The notes beneath the pieces are model-generated. The model saw only the letters and a list, made by a program, of their open reading frames with translations, did not search any database and was not told where the DNA came from. The position numbers and the translations under genes were made by a program. Positions 1-10,900 of a DNA stretch of 39,157 nucleotides are shown one piece after another; the stretch's first letter is position 1; each line of letters begins with the position of its first letter. The DNA is from Branchiostoma floridae (Eukaryota; Chordata; Leptocardii; Amphioxiformes; Branchiostomatidae), in assembly GCF_000003815.2 (NCBI RefSeq), contig NC_049986.1, positions 9,105,603 to 9,144,759 of the forward strand. The letters are read 5' to 3'.

Positions 1-422
1 ATTCTACATACATGTAAAGCAAATCTACCATTACAGCAAGACCGAAAACATAACCTTCTTTGTGAAGGTAATAAGCACAAAAATCCCTAATTGTAAGCTT
101 GCATGCTAAAGAAGCTTATTAAAGCATTCATAAACAAATAACAGACACCCGTAAACATGATATACTGTACTTATAGCTTCAACTTCAATTTTCCTACAAT
201 GAAACTATAAACCAAGTGATCATTTTAATTCTGACAATCCAGAGAAAACAGCATCTCAAAATGATCATTAATATGCTGTAGTATTGTTTGACTTTTTGTG
301 AGGCAGTTTAGTGAATTTGTGTGCTGTTTTTCCATCAAAAGACTTCCCTTGCACTTGGATAGGCCTTGGAAGCTAAGACATTTTACAAAATTGTGCCAAA
401 CTAGTATCACTTTGTTCACCAG
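1..422 (+). other. Probable intron upstream of the sulfotransferase-like exon
   Basis: AT-rich sequence without a convincing reading frame. It ends in a pyrimidine-containing tract and TTCACCAG at 415-422, a good 3' splice site directly before the open frame of the next feature. The earlier exons of that gene must lie outside the window on the left. Confidence 0.45.
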
Positions 423-1208
423 TATGCCCAGGCCAAAGACTTCCATCTAACATCAGAAGAAGAAGAGGATATCCTTATGGTGTTGAGGAGCAGTACCATC
501 CTTCTCAACTTCTACCTCCTACAGAACGACCCATCCAGAAGAGTCATCTGCTACAAACTTCGAGGATTCGCAGTCTTCGTTGCCGACCTGCTCCAAAGAG
601 CCATTCCCCACGCCAAGACAATCTTTCTCTACAGAGATCTACCCGGTTTCTTTGACTCTTGGATGAGTGTCTTGTTTTCTGGTAGTTACTTGAAATATTT
701 CCTCACGACAATGTTGAGAATCGATCGTTTCTTCGCCGTTCACAACATGATGCATATGGTAACATATTTCAAAAAGGGTTACATAGATGATATAAGCCTT
801 GCGACATACACAGGGACAAGGGGTATACCTTTCTTCTTTGTCTCGACTTGGCTGTTACGCATGCAAAAGGCGTACGACTTGATACAAAACGATCCATCGA
901 ACTTCTTTCATGCATGTGTACGGTACAATGAGTTAGTAACACAAAAGGAAAAGATTGTCCTTGACGTTATGAAACAAGTTGGTATTGATATCCATTCAGA
1001 AGAATGTTCGAAGATGAAGGAAATATTTGATAGGAACAGTCAGGAAGGCACAAGTATGCAGAGTGTGCGGAAGAAAGCGAATGAATCAGAGAGTTCTTGG
1101 GTTGGTACCTGGGAGAGAAACTTGTTTTCAGAAGTAATAGATCATTTTGAAGGTAACATTGATAGTCCAGAATTTATACTGGAAAATACTACAGTAGAAG
1201 CCATTTAA
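423..1208 (+). CDS. Sulfotransferase-like protein, last coding exon (partial)
   Basis: The open frame runs from a splice acceptor (CAG at 420-422) to TAA at 1206-1208 and encodes 261 residues. An internal ATG at 477 is probably not the start, because 18 in-frame codons (YAQAKDFHLTSEEEEDIL) lie between the acceptor and it. Residues about 63-72 read HAKTIFLYRD, followed by LPGFFDSW. This resembles the segment of P-loop sulfotransferases that binds the 3'-phosphate of PAPS (fPdAKfIfLyRdp...Sw). The preceding ICYKLRGFAVFVADLLQ fits the strand and helix before that motif. The PAPS 5'-phosphate loop, normally near the N terminus, is absent and would be in an upstream exon. The likely reaction is transfer of sulfate from PAPS to an unknown substrate; the family call is by motif only. 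No transmembrane segment is obvious, though hydrophobic stretches occur. Confidence 0.6.
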   Translation, partial: YAQAKDFHLTSEEEEDILMVLRSSTILLNFYLLQNDPSRRVICYKLRGFAVFVADLLQRAIPHAKTIFLYRDLPGFFDSWMSVLFSGSYLKYFLTTMLRIDRFFAVHNMMHMVTYFKKGYIDDISLATYTGTRGIPFFFVSTWLLRMQKAYDLIQNDPSNFFHACVRYNELVTQKEKIVLDVMKQVGIDIHSEECSKMKEIFDRNSQEGTSMQSVRKKANESESSWVGTWERNLFSEVIDHFEGNIDSPEFILENTTVEAI

Positions 1209-1915
1209 CAGCCAATTTGCCAGTGTATTTTATGCAATTGGGTGCTGCAACAAAGCAAAGTTATTTAGCTGGACTGCAGTTTGGGACTTAGTGCGTGGTA
1301 CATTGTGGTACATTAACTTGCTTCTATTGTACATCTATCAAGTTTATGGAAATTTGCCTTTTGAATGGGAAAATAAGTTTTTTTATTAGATACAAGTGAA
1401 GTGAAAGAATAGAATTTTGACAGTCAGGTCTACTACTATTCAAGGTGGAGAGTAAGGTCTGTTAGTGGACCCAGTTGAATTTATAGACTTGTCATATGAA
1501 TCAAATTCTGTGGTTGAGTTCAATCCTAAGGTCGGCTCAGCTTGGACGTATTGTAAGGCTTTATAATATATTATTATGTAAGGTTTTGCAATTGGCATTT
1601 CAGATGGTGACGTAAAGTTAGAAGCCCTGTGCATGAGGGAGCTTCAGGTGCAAGCCTTAACTGTCAAACCTCCACACATGAAAGAACCCAACACACGTAG
1701 AAAAGAGAAGGGTTGATGACCTGGGTGCTTGTTTCAACACATCTGCTGTCTTCTTCAGTTTTAACTTCAGAGCAAAGTAAACTTTGTTTCAACGTGACAT
1801 ACTGATCACCTATTGTGACACTATCATGTTATAGAATGGGACATGTACACTGAGTGTTCTTTGCACTAATGTTACAAATCTATTTCATACTAATAAAGAC
1901 AGCATACATTCAGGT
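1209..1915 (+). other. Probable 3' UTR with AATAAA at 1892-1897
   Basis: No open frame of note follows the stop. A canonical AATAAA at 1892-1897 is followed within 30 bases by a T/G-rich stretch (ggttgttgagttgtctg), as expected for a cleavage site near 1910-1925. Confidence 0.45.
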
Positions 1916-2017
1916 TGTTGAGTTGTCTGTAGAGAAGAAAATCAAGTTTCTGTGGACTCGATTCCATAAGCTAAGCGGAAAAAAGCAAGACACAGCAACT
2001 AGGTGTTAACAGACTGT

Positions 2018-2087
2018 AGGAAATCGGTCTATAGAAAATTAGTCTAAAGGAAACTAGTCTGTTGGATATAAGTCTCTACAAAGTAGG
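2018..2087. repeat. 15-base minisatellite, left block (runs into gap)
   Basis: Four consecutive 15-base units start at 2018, 2033, 2048 and 2063 with consensus aggaaattagtctat, and a fifth is cut by the N run. A further unit (aggaaattagtctcc) sits just right of the gap at 2441-2455, so the gap probably hides more copies. Confidence 0.75.
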
Positions 2088-2389
2088 NNNNNNNNNNNNN
2101 NNNNNNNNNNNNNNNNNNNNNNNNNNNNNNNNNNNNNNNNNNNNNNNNNNNNNNNNNNNNNNNNNNNNNNNNNNNNNNNNNNNNNNNNNNNNNNNNNNNN
2201 NNNNNNNNNNNNNNNNNNNNNNNNNNNNNNNNNNNNNNNNNNNNNNNNNNNNNNNNNNNNNNNNNNNNNNNNNNNNNNNNNNNNNNNNNNNNNNNNNNNN
2301 NNNNNNNNNNNNNNNNNNNNNNNNNNNNNNNNNNNNNNNNNNNNNNNNNNNNNNNNNNNNNNNNNNNNNNNNNNNNNNNNNNNNNNNNN
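2088..2389. other. Assembly gap (302 N)
   Basis: A run of 302 unknown bases. Reading frames that cross it are meaningless. Confidence 0.99.
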
Positions 2390-2459
2390 TCACGCAGCTG
2401 GACATACTCGATATCCCACCAAATAATAACAATGTTCTGAAGGAAATTAGTCTCCTGGT

Positions 2460-2881
2460 TAGCCTGGGTACCATCCGGATAGTAGTTCGCTCCTACGTTC
2501 GCTTCTGCTATCCGTCTGGAGATGTGCACATTCAAACCGTTTGGCGGTAATGTCCGTTAATGAGCGAATAAAGGAATAGGTTCTAGAGCGCTTGTTCGAT
2601 GAAAACAGGCCTCCCACGAGCGGGCGGAGGGCTTGTCCGGTGTTGGAACGTCTGTTCGAACGAGCGATTGAATCCATTCCATATTTCGCTCATGTGTAGG
2701 GACCAATCAGCGCCTGCTTTCAAAATTTGGACGATTCCAGACGTTAAAATGGTCCGCGTTCCCAGACGGAAAACACAGAGAAGCTGTATATAGTGTATAA
2801 TGAATGTCAGAGCTAGAAGCGACTGTATATAGTATATAATGAACGCCGGAGCGAACTACTTTCCGGATGGTACCCAGGCTA
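2460..2881. mobile_element. Non-autonomous DNA transposon with 34-base TIRs and 9-base target duplication
   Basis: Bases 2460-2493 (starting TAGCCTGGGTACCATCCGGA) and 2848-2881 are inverted copies matching at 33 of 34 positions. The element is flanked by a perfect 9-base direct repeat, tctcctggt, at 2451-2459 and 2882-2890. There is no transposase frame in its 422 bases. Near the right end a ~37-base unit (ctgtatatagtgtataatga) is duplicated in tandem at about 2783-2850. A 9-base duplication with long TIRs is typical of Mutator-like elements; that superfamily is inferred from the duplication length only. Confidence 0.8.
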
Positions 2882-2930
2882 TCTCCTGGTAGCATGGTGG
2901 CAAAAGGAGCTTCATTGGAGATTGTTTCTG

Positions 2931-3453
2931 TATACAGTCAAACTTGTGTATAGCAACCACTCAAGGGACTGGAGAAATGTGGCCACTATAGACAGGTGGC
3001 CACTATAGAGAGTTACACATGATCTCAGTACCCACTATCTTTCTCACCAAGTAACATTGTCTTGATCGTCTCCATTCAACTGACCCTTCCAAAGTCAAAT
3101 CTACCAAAAATGATTGATATGCGCAATGTTGGTAAATTTGCCGACAAGACTTTCGCTCTAACGTTCTGCTTACCGTCAAAATGACCCTGTTGGAAACTCC
3201 AAATCCTCACAAACTACGATTTTAAACTTGGCGCCGGGTGACATACGACCGCTGTATGGTCGCAATAGGCAGTATTTCTGTATCTATGGGACCTGAAATC
3301 GTGTAGCCATGGCTGCGTTGGACAGGTGGCCGCTATAGACAATTTCTTAATGCTTAGGTCAATGGGAAAAGTCCAAGGGACCGACAAAAAGTGGCCGTAA
3401 CGGCCAGGTGGTCACTATGGAAAGGTGGCAGCTAATACAGGCTTGACTGTATA
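2931..3453. mobile_element. TA-flanked MITE-like element with internal gtggccactata repeats
   Basis: The ends are inverted: tacagtcaaacttgtgta from 2933 and the complement of aatacaggcttgactgta ending 3451. A TA lies on each side (2931-2932 and 3452-3453), as for Tc1/mariner-type insertion. Inside, ggtggccactatagac-like units recur near both ends (about 2988-3010, 3325-3345, 3404-3425). No coding capacity is seen. Confidence 0.6.
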
Positions 3454-3492
3454 GAAACTGCGTGCCTGCCAAGAGGATCTGCTTGGACATTA

Positions 3493-3530
3493 ATAGGTAA
3501 TTAGTCTATAGGAGATTAGTCTAGGAAAAA
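3493..3530. repeat. 15-base minisatellite, right block
   Basis: Two to three units (aggtaattagtctat, aggagattagtcta) of the same minisatellite as at 2018-2087. The transposons at 2460-2881 and 2931-3453 therefore lie between two remnants of one array. Confidence 0.6.
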
Positions 3531-3960
3531 CTATGAGGAATGCATTGCATATTCAAGACATTGACAAATGCTCTGAACTCAACTGGCTCCACTTTCAAAC
3601 CTCACTCCACTCTAGCTGCTGCGAAAGAAAAATTGTTTGGAGTTCAGAAAATGAAAATATGCAATTGGGCTATGGAGACCTTATTATAAGTTATTATACA
3701 AGACTTGCATTTTCAGTCTGGAAATTCAAGTGTGTCTGGAATTTCTTGATCTGGAGTTTCTTAAACTTCCTTTATAGAAGGATATTTTCAACAAGAAGAC
3801 AAATAAACAAACACTGAATAGACACAGGTAGGGTAGAGTGCAGGCATACTGTATATAAAAATATGCTCTGTGCCTCTAAACATTGCAAATATGTGCCAAT
3901 TGTGTAAACTCCTATGGAACCTGAAATTAAACTGACGTGAAAGTAAGTGAATCTACCATA
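3531..3960. other. Non-coding spacer, nothing recognised
   Basis: One 94-codon open frame (3533-3817) is present but has no recognisable domain, sits in AT-rich sequence and has no splice or promoter context. I see no gene or repeat I can name here. Confidence 0.4.
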
Positions 3961-3984
3961 CCAGCAGCATCATTAATGGTTACT

Positions 3985-4255
3985 ATAACAGGACCACCAC
4001 TCAAAACTACAACCATATCACTTCCAGAGGAGTAGATCTCAAACCAGGAAGTCCTGCTGCAGTACCATACAAAGATGCTAGGAGGCCCATTATCGGACTT
4101 GACCTTTGTTTTCCTAACACCTACCCACCTACCAAATAATATGATAATCTATCAACAGATTCTCGAGTTATGCACACATACGTCCACAGCCACTCCACAA
4201 TAGCACAACCGAAAACAGAAAAAAATTACCTCCTTGACAAAGTAATCATAATGAT
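3985..4255 (+). repeat. SINE-like dispersed repeat (old)
   Basis: The stretch ccatacaaagatgctaggag, then gcccattatcggacttgacc, then cctacccacctaccaaataa, followed by gaaaac...ttacctcc, resembles a repeat that recurs widely in marine invertebrate genomes. This rests on remembered pattern, not a search. No tRNA-like promoter boxes are clear. Confidence 0.35.
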
Positions 4256-4766
4256 TGTAGCCCACAATTTGCTTGTCAAGTACAAAAAGTTTATTTTTCT
4301 TGGAACAGGATTTACAATACATGATATACAGTATCAAATTCTAACCTCTAAGAGGGTGAATCACTAACATTTGGAAGTCTATTCTTATATCAATAGTATA
4401 TGCTTATGGTTAATAAAGAATGGCAATATCAATTATGATCTCATGTAGATAATGCAGATGTCAAATAACATCCCTTGTATCTACAACTGCATTAGGAATA
4501 TCCACTGTACAGATATACAATAGTTGGGACAAATTCAATCTACAATAACAAACTTTTAATTTCAACTATACAATTTGAAAAGTCCTCAACTGTCATTAAT
4601 AAGTCAATGTTTTAGTACAATTTGTTCTTTCATGAAATATGGAAAAATTGCTACTCACTTATTATTATTATGTGGTCCTTTAGGTGATAAATCTGTGTTA
4701 TTTTTGATAATTTTGATATGAATGTTTTGAAATTGAGTTCATCAGTTGTTGTTGCTTAACAACAAG
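4256..4766 (-). other. TADA1: Probable TADA1 3' UTR
   Basis: Non-coding sequence after the TADA1 stop codon. On the minus strand, candidate poly(A) signals are ATTAAA (complement of 4555-4560) and AATAAA (complement of 4290-4295). Which is used cannot be decided from sequence. Confidence 0.35.
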
Positions 4767-4931
4767 TCATATTCTGAGATACCTCTGCTGCTGTTCTATT
4801 CTGTGCTCTTCCTCCCTCTTGTGGATGTCGTCTTGTTCGAGCTCCTCGTGCGAGGGGTGCCACATACGGGACAGCGCCCGCTCCATGGCGAATATGTACA
4901 CTGAGTGGGATGGTACTGCTGATCTGTTCAC
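4767..4931 (-). CDS. TADA1: TADA1 exon 8 (last coding exon)
   Basis: 165 nt, acceptor ctaattgcag. Encodes [20 protein letters not shown] then [20 protein letters not shown], ending QQQRYLRI and TGA (complement of 4767-4769). It matches the human C terminus (VIPTHTVYALNIERI, KLWHPNHEELQQD). The first ~45 nt are repeated in the neighbouring intron. Confidence 0.95.
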   Translation of the reverse strand: MNRSAVPSHSVYIFAMERALSRMWHPSHEELEQDDIHKREEEHRIEQQQRYLRI

Positions 4932-7900
4932 CTGCAATTAGGGGTTTTACAGTAAGCGTTTCACATAGGCATTGTTTAGTACAGACATTTTACTACAATT
5001 ACATGTACACATGGAAAATGTACACCGTGTGGGATGGTACTGCCGATCTGTTCACCTGCAATTATGGATTTTACAGTAAGCACTTCAGAAAAGCATGGCA
5101 AAGTTCAGATTTTTTAGTTAGTAGAAACATGGAAAATATAAATGTACAAATCATTTGGGATGGCACTACTAATCTGTTCACCTGCAATTAGGGTTACAAC
5201 ATGTATTACACTCCAGAAAAGCAATGTTTATTACAGACATTCTAGCTCTACCGTAGTAACACAAGGAAAATGTACATTGCATGAGGGGCACTACTCATCT
5301 ACTTCCCTTGCAATTATGATTTTTACAGTAAGCACTCCAGAAAAGCATTGCAAAGTTTTTATTTTAGACAGTTTGCATGGAAAATGTATGCTGTTTGGGA
5401 TAGCACTGCCGATCTGTTCAGCTGCAGTTAGGGTTTTTAGTTTTTTACAGTAATCAGAAGAGCGTTGCGAAGTTCAGATTTTTTCGTCGTTTGTCGTGAG
5501 CATGGGTTGTCGTCATTGGTGGTCAGGGTGACATAATAACACACGCAACCACTGATTAAGAATTACAGAGCATCTATTCTCTGTTAGATAGAGCTCATGA
5601 TATATTACAATTGAACTGCAGTCTTTATATTTCTCTGTCATTTTGGAAATTACAGTTTGATTTTGATCCCAGAATAACCAACACAGCGAAAGAAGCTGCT
5701 ATCACGTTACTCACCTCTAGTCCCCTCACCACGTCCTGAAGCGAGATGGGCGGTAACGAGGGCGGTTCCTCCGTACTGTGGCACGCCGCCAACATGGCCG
5801 CCTCCTGCTCCCCCTCCTCCCATGTGGACCTCATCCCGGGGATGTGGCCACCACTGATGGACACTGTTGTTGCACTGCACAGCAAAACAAAATCAAAAGA
5901 TAATGAAAAAAATCAGCTTTTCTCCAACTCAAAGAAAGTTGACTTCCTGGAATTATTTGAAAGCAGGCCTTTAAATTTAGCCAGGCATGTGTCCAGGCGT
6001 CATTTAGACACACCAGGGCCCGAAATTCATTTTGGGGATTAGGTGCACTGGTGCACCCAGCTTAAAAAATTGGGTGCACCAAAATATTTTTGGGTGCACC
6101 ACTTAAATTTAAGCATAACCTAATAGCAAAACTTAGTTACAAGCTATCGAATTCTTTAACAAGTACCATGACAGACATTTTTATTATCTTTCTAACACTT
6201 AGATGTCAAGAATATGATGTATACTAATATACTTTGATATCTTTACATACATAAACCCAAGAAAATATTTGGGTGCGCCTTGTGCACCCACAGAAAATAA
6301 TTGGGTGCACAGCTCCAAATTTGGGTGCACCTGGGTGCACATGCACCCAGTATTTCGAGCCCTGCACACTGTTCTAAAAATAACAAGAAATTGGATGCAC
6401 TAGATGCCCTTACCCTGGGGAGCAAATCCTCTGACAAGTACAAAATTCTGCTTGATCAGGGATGCTACTAGGTTACTTGTGGTCACAGTTGAAGACTCTG
6501 ACAGTAATTCTGCCCCTCAGGACAACTCAGAATGCACCATTTCAACTTAAAATGCTCTAAACCTCTGCACCATGGAAGGTAGATTTCCCCAGACCCCCTA
6601 AAATACTTGCGCCTTTATTGTCTTTATCACTTGCCACGACTCATCAAGAAATTTGGACTTCTAAAATCCTAGCTAAAAGCCTGCTTGAAAGAATATCTTG
6701 GTCTTCTTAAATTATCTGACACAAATGCTGTAGACACGTGATGTCAGCACTGGGTCAAAGTTCCTTGGAAGTCGATACGTTGTGACTTTGCACCTGTTTT
6801 TCTGTGTACCCAAATCTACAAATGTAGGTTAGATGCAGTACTACACGAGAATTCACACCCTGATAATGTACGTACCTTTCTGACGAGCTGGGAAGTCGTG
6901 CTGCGTTCCTGAGGCATGACTGTGCGGAGGTGGAGCCCATCCCGTATCTAAAGCTGCCGTCTCTCGTTCTGTACGCTCTTCTTCTGGTCAGTATGGCACT
7001 GAGGATGTCCTTCAGGCAATGCTGTGGGCAGGAAACAATGGTAAAGGATATGTTACAAAGAATGCCATGAGAACAACTGAATTTGTATTGCTATTCCTAA
7101 CTAATCAGAAAGGTGGCTCTCCTGTACCTGTAGCAATTTTCATAGGGCAGACCTCAAAGTTCTGTTTTGTAGTGGAGGGCTCAAAATGGGAATACAATTA
7201 TAGTGCCACTTAAAATCTTTCTTTTCCTTGAAAATTTTGGACCAATCTCAAGACTTTTGTGGGTTAGAAGGAACAGGTAATTGTCCTGGGCAAGTGAAAG
7301 TGCCAATTTGGCAAGCACATGTCCTACCCCACTTGCCTGATTGGGCAAGTAAGATTTTTTTAATGAGATTTTGATATACTTGTTACGTTTTGCAGTCATA
7401 GAATCAAGCATTGTTCAACACAGAAAAATAGAGCCAATGATCAAAGAATTGGTTGGTTTGGGCAAGCATTTTTTATGTACTTGCCCTATAGGCAGGGCTC
7501 GAAATACCACCTGCATAAGCAGGTTAGTGCGGGTAAAATTGGAGCTATGCAGGTATTTCTGGTGTCTACCTGCACCTAACCTGCACTGGTCCATATACTG
7601 GGTTTTATACATAAATGTCCCATGATGTAGGTGTAGATGGATTGTTATTAGCTGCATTGACTGTTACCACCTATATATACATATATATAAAAGAAAAAAT
7701 AGCATTGATTACTAAACAATTTTAGTAGGATCCATACTGCCTAAATTCTGAGTGGTGCAGGTAAAATCTGTCTGGTGCAGGTAATTTTCAATATTACCTG
7801 CACCCAGGGCTCTAGCCAGCGTCCGTTTCTTGCTGCGTGTGATGGAAAAATTTTAAAACCAATCCGTCAACTTTGACGGACAAAAATCCTTGGTGGAAGC

Positions 7901-10900
7901 TACAGGCGGCTTGGGGACGCTGTCCACGGCCGTAAATGCCTCACACTGTTTGTTTTACTATTGTTATTATTGTTGACGCCCTTTCGCATACGATAATCTC
8001 ATAAAAACCCGTTTTTCACGGTCTCAGTTCAGTCCTTCTAACTAACTTTCTAATAATGTTTTTGTGGTTTTTGCGACAATGGGAATGGCCTGACGGAAAA
8101 AAAATTCGAGCTGGCTAGAGCCCTGCCTGCACCAGTGCAGTTATGGAGAAAAAAGTATTTCGAGCCCTGCCTTTTGGACAAGTGGATTTTTTTAAAATTT
8201 GTATTGTAAAGATGGAACTCTGATCCTCACCTCTGTAGCGAACAAGACCAGGTGTACGGCCTCGTCCTGGGTCTGTTCTAACCCACACTCCCAGGCGGTC
8301 ACCATCAGCCTGCCGGTCAGCATGCCCAGGTCAGGCAGGGTCATCTGTCTGGCACAGAACCCCACCAGCTCGCTCTCCTGGTGGTTAGACTTGATGGTGG
8401 TCTCTGGGAGGTCCATGAAGGGACTGGCGGGGACAAACCGATGCTGAGGAAACAAGAAAAAAGGTTGAAAACACAAATTCCAGAGTTTTTGTGACTTTCG
8501 TCACGCCATTTAGCCCTAAAGCCTGGTTACTATCCTCTGTAGTATTGGGTGGGCCAACTACTCTCTCTTCACAGCCAGGGGCTGAATTGTGAAGAGCTTA
8601 CAATATAAAATGAATGAAGAAGACCTTTATTGTACATTTTTACTTTCGAACAAGCTAAGTACAGGTCAGGGTGAATAGGATACATCTCCTAGTGATTCTA
8701 AGTACATTCTGTGTAGGATGTGATACATGACTGAGACTACAAAGTCTAAAGTATACTAGTATTCACAGGCTCAACTTCTTCTCGCTTCTTAATACAGTTG
8801 TAAAGAATACATGGTTTGTCTAATTGCACTAGAAATGTAAATTCTTCAGTGCTATCTAAATGCATAAAGCATGGGAACTTATCTTGTACACATTTGAAGA
8901 AGATATTTCTCTCATCGTTGTATAGTGAACAGTTAACAATAAAATGACACTCGTCTTCTACTCAAATTCTTTGCTGGAGAGGAATGCAATTATGTCTACC
9001 TTTTTCAACATGCAGTTTGTGTGAACTAACACAGAGTCTTGTGATGGCTGTTCCATGTCCAGTGTTTGGGGTACTAAGATATTTCTCCTCGTGGTAAGAT
9101 GTTTTGAGTAATCTATATGTGCGTAATTTTTTTACGCATTTCTGTTGTGAAAGATTGGAAGTACAAAAAAAATCGCAAGGGTCTTGGTTCCCAGATGGAA
9201 TAACAGAGAAGGAACGTTAACTGTATATAGTGTATAATAAAAGTTGGAGTGAGAAGCAACTGTAAAAAGAAAAGTCCAATAGAAATCAATAATAAAAGGT
9301 TTCACATGTATGATTACCTCAAAATTGCCCTTTGGAGTCTTTATTTTCTTTTTGACTTTTGTTTTCTTGAGTTTCCCCGGAGGAAGGGTTCCCACCATTG
9401 CTGCGGCTTCCTTGTTGACAACTGGAAAAAAAAAACATAAGAGTGTCTTATTAGAACTAAGAAGATACAAAATACAATGTGCAATCTGTAATCTAACAAA
9501 CAGAAAACGAATGGATCTGCCTAAATGTTGACCACTTGGACTCGCACTACTCTGAAGTGGAAGTATGGATCATTCTAAAATTGTTCAGGAACTATTGCTA
9601 TTTTATCCATTGCTATGATATATACTCCATAGGTGGTAACAGTCAATGCAGCTAATAACAATCCATATACAGCTACATTATAGGACATTTAATTTGATTT
9701 ATGTATAAAAGACAGTACATGGACCAGTGCAGGTTAGGTGCAGGTAGACATCAGAAATACCCGCACAGCTCCAATTTTACCTGCACTAATCGGCATATGC
9801 AGGGGCAGGGCTCGAAATTTATTTTTGGTATTAGGTGCACTAGTGCACCCAGCTTAAAAAATTGGGTGCACCAAAAAATTTTTGGGTGCACCACTTAGAT
9901 TTAAGTAATACCCTAATAATAAAATTTAGCTACAAGCTATCAAATTCTTAAACAAGTACTATGAGTATGATAGACATTTTTATTATCTTTGTAACACTCA
10001 GATGTCAAGAATATGATGTATACTAGTATACTTTGATATCTTTACATTCATGATAAACGTAAGAAAATATTTGGGTGCACCCTGTGCACCCACAGAAAAT
10101 AATTGGGTGCACCTCTCCAATTTTGGGTGCACCGGGGTGCACATGCACCCAGTATTTCGAGCCCTGAGGGGTTTTTTCGAGCCCTGCTAATGAGAAGCCT
10201 GAGAACTCCATGTAACTGTGTACTTACTGGCCTTCTGCTGCGGGGTGAACTTGCCGGCCTTCTGCTGAGCTGGACTGGTCTGCATGGCCTGACACTTGGC
10301 CAGGATGGCCAACAGGAACTCATTGTGGAAGTGAACTGGTCAGGAAAAGTATACCATTTCATTTATTGTGGGAACTTCAAAGAAAAACAACTTATAAAGA
10401 TTAACACATCTGTAGACATACAGTGGGAAATATCAGTATTGAATTGCAGTTATCCTCTATATTTCCTTCTGACCAAAACTTAGATTCAAAGGGAGTAACA
10501 ACAAAATAAACAGTACTAGTAAGGGAGTAACAAAATACAACGTAATTGAATAGCGTAGATATAAATTATTAGTTACACTTAGATTTTGCAACACAGTCAA
10601 AAACTAGTGTCTTTGTTTGTACAGGTGGACAAAACAACTACACGTGTATATACTATCAGAAATGCAATATATAAGGACACACATGAAGTTATGTCACCAT
10701 TTTGTAATGATGAGATGTAGGAGTGTACGCCAAATACAAGGTACACTCAAGAAATTTCCAAAATTATATCTAGTTGCTTGAATAATTATTATTTGGCAAA
10801 TCTTATTGCCAGAATGTTTAACTTCAAGCTTCATTTCACATTTGATGCATATGTTAGCGTGTATTAATTTTCTTTCATAGCACGCACATCAAACATTTGT

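Larger units (their letters stand above)
7265..8190. mobile_element. Possible outermost element (family D) split by element B
   Basis: Repeats of gggcaagt and its complement acttgcc occur at about 7288, 7330-7350, 7460 and 7480, and ggacaagtgg at 8176. They lie on both sides of element B and have the style of subterminal repeats. I could not define terminal inverted repeats, so the borders are approximate. Confidence 0.3.
7022..8230 (-). other. TADA1: TADA1 intron 5, mostly nested transposons
   Basis: Of 1,209 bases, at least 677 are element B with element C inside it. Sequence before it (about 7265-7490) and just after it (8170-8190) has repeated gcaagt/acttgcc motifs that may belong to a further, older element. 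Confidence 0.75.
8444..9317 (-). other. TADA1: TADA1 intron 4
   Basis: An 874-base intron that holds the LINE remnant and a piece of the 9-base-duplication element described at 2460-2881. Confidence 0.75.

Noticed and set aside
477-1208. ATG at 477 as the real start of the sulfotransferase-like protein
   Set aside because: The frame continues upstream to a good splice acceptor at 415-422, and the N-terminal PAPS loop of the family is missing, so this is an internal Met.
2044-2550. Open frames crossing 2088-2389
   Set aside because: They exist only because the N run has no stop codons.
3533-3817. 94-codon plus-strand open frame
   Set aside because: No family resemblance and no gene context in a repeat-rich spacer.
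4910-5453. Plus-strand open frames with repeated [11 protein letters not shown]
   Set aside because: They are the antisense reading of the amplified TADA1 exon 8 acceptor array.
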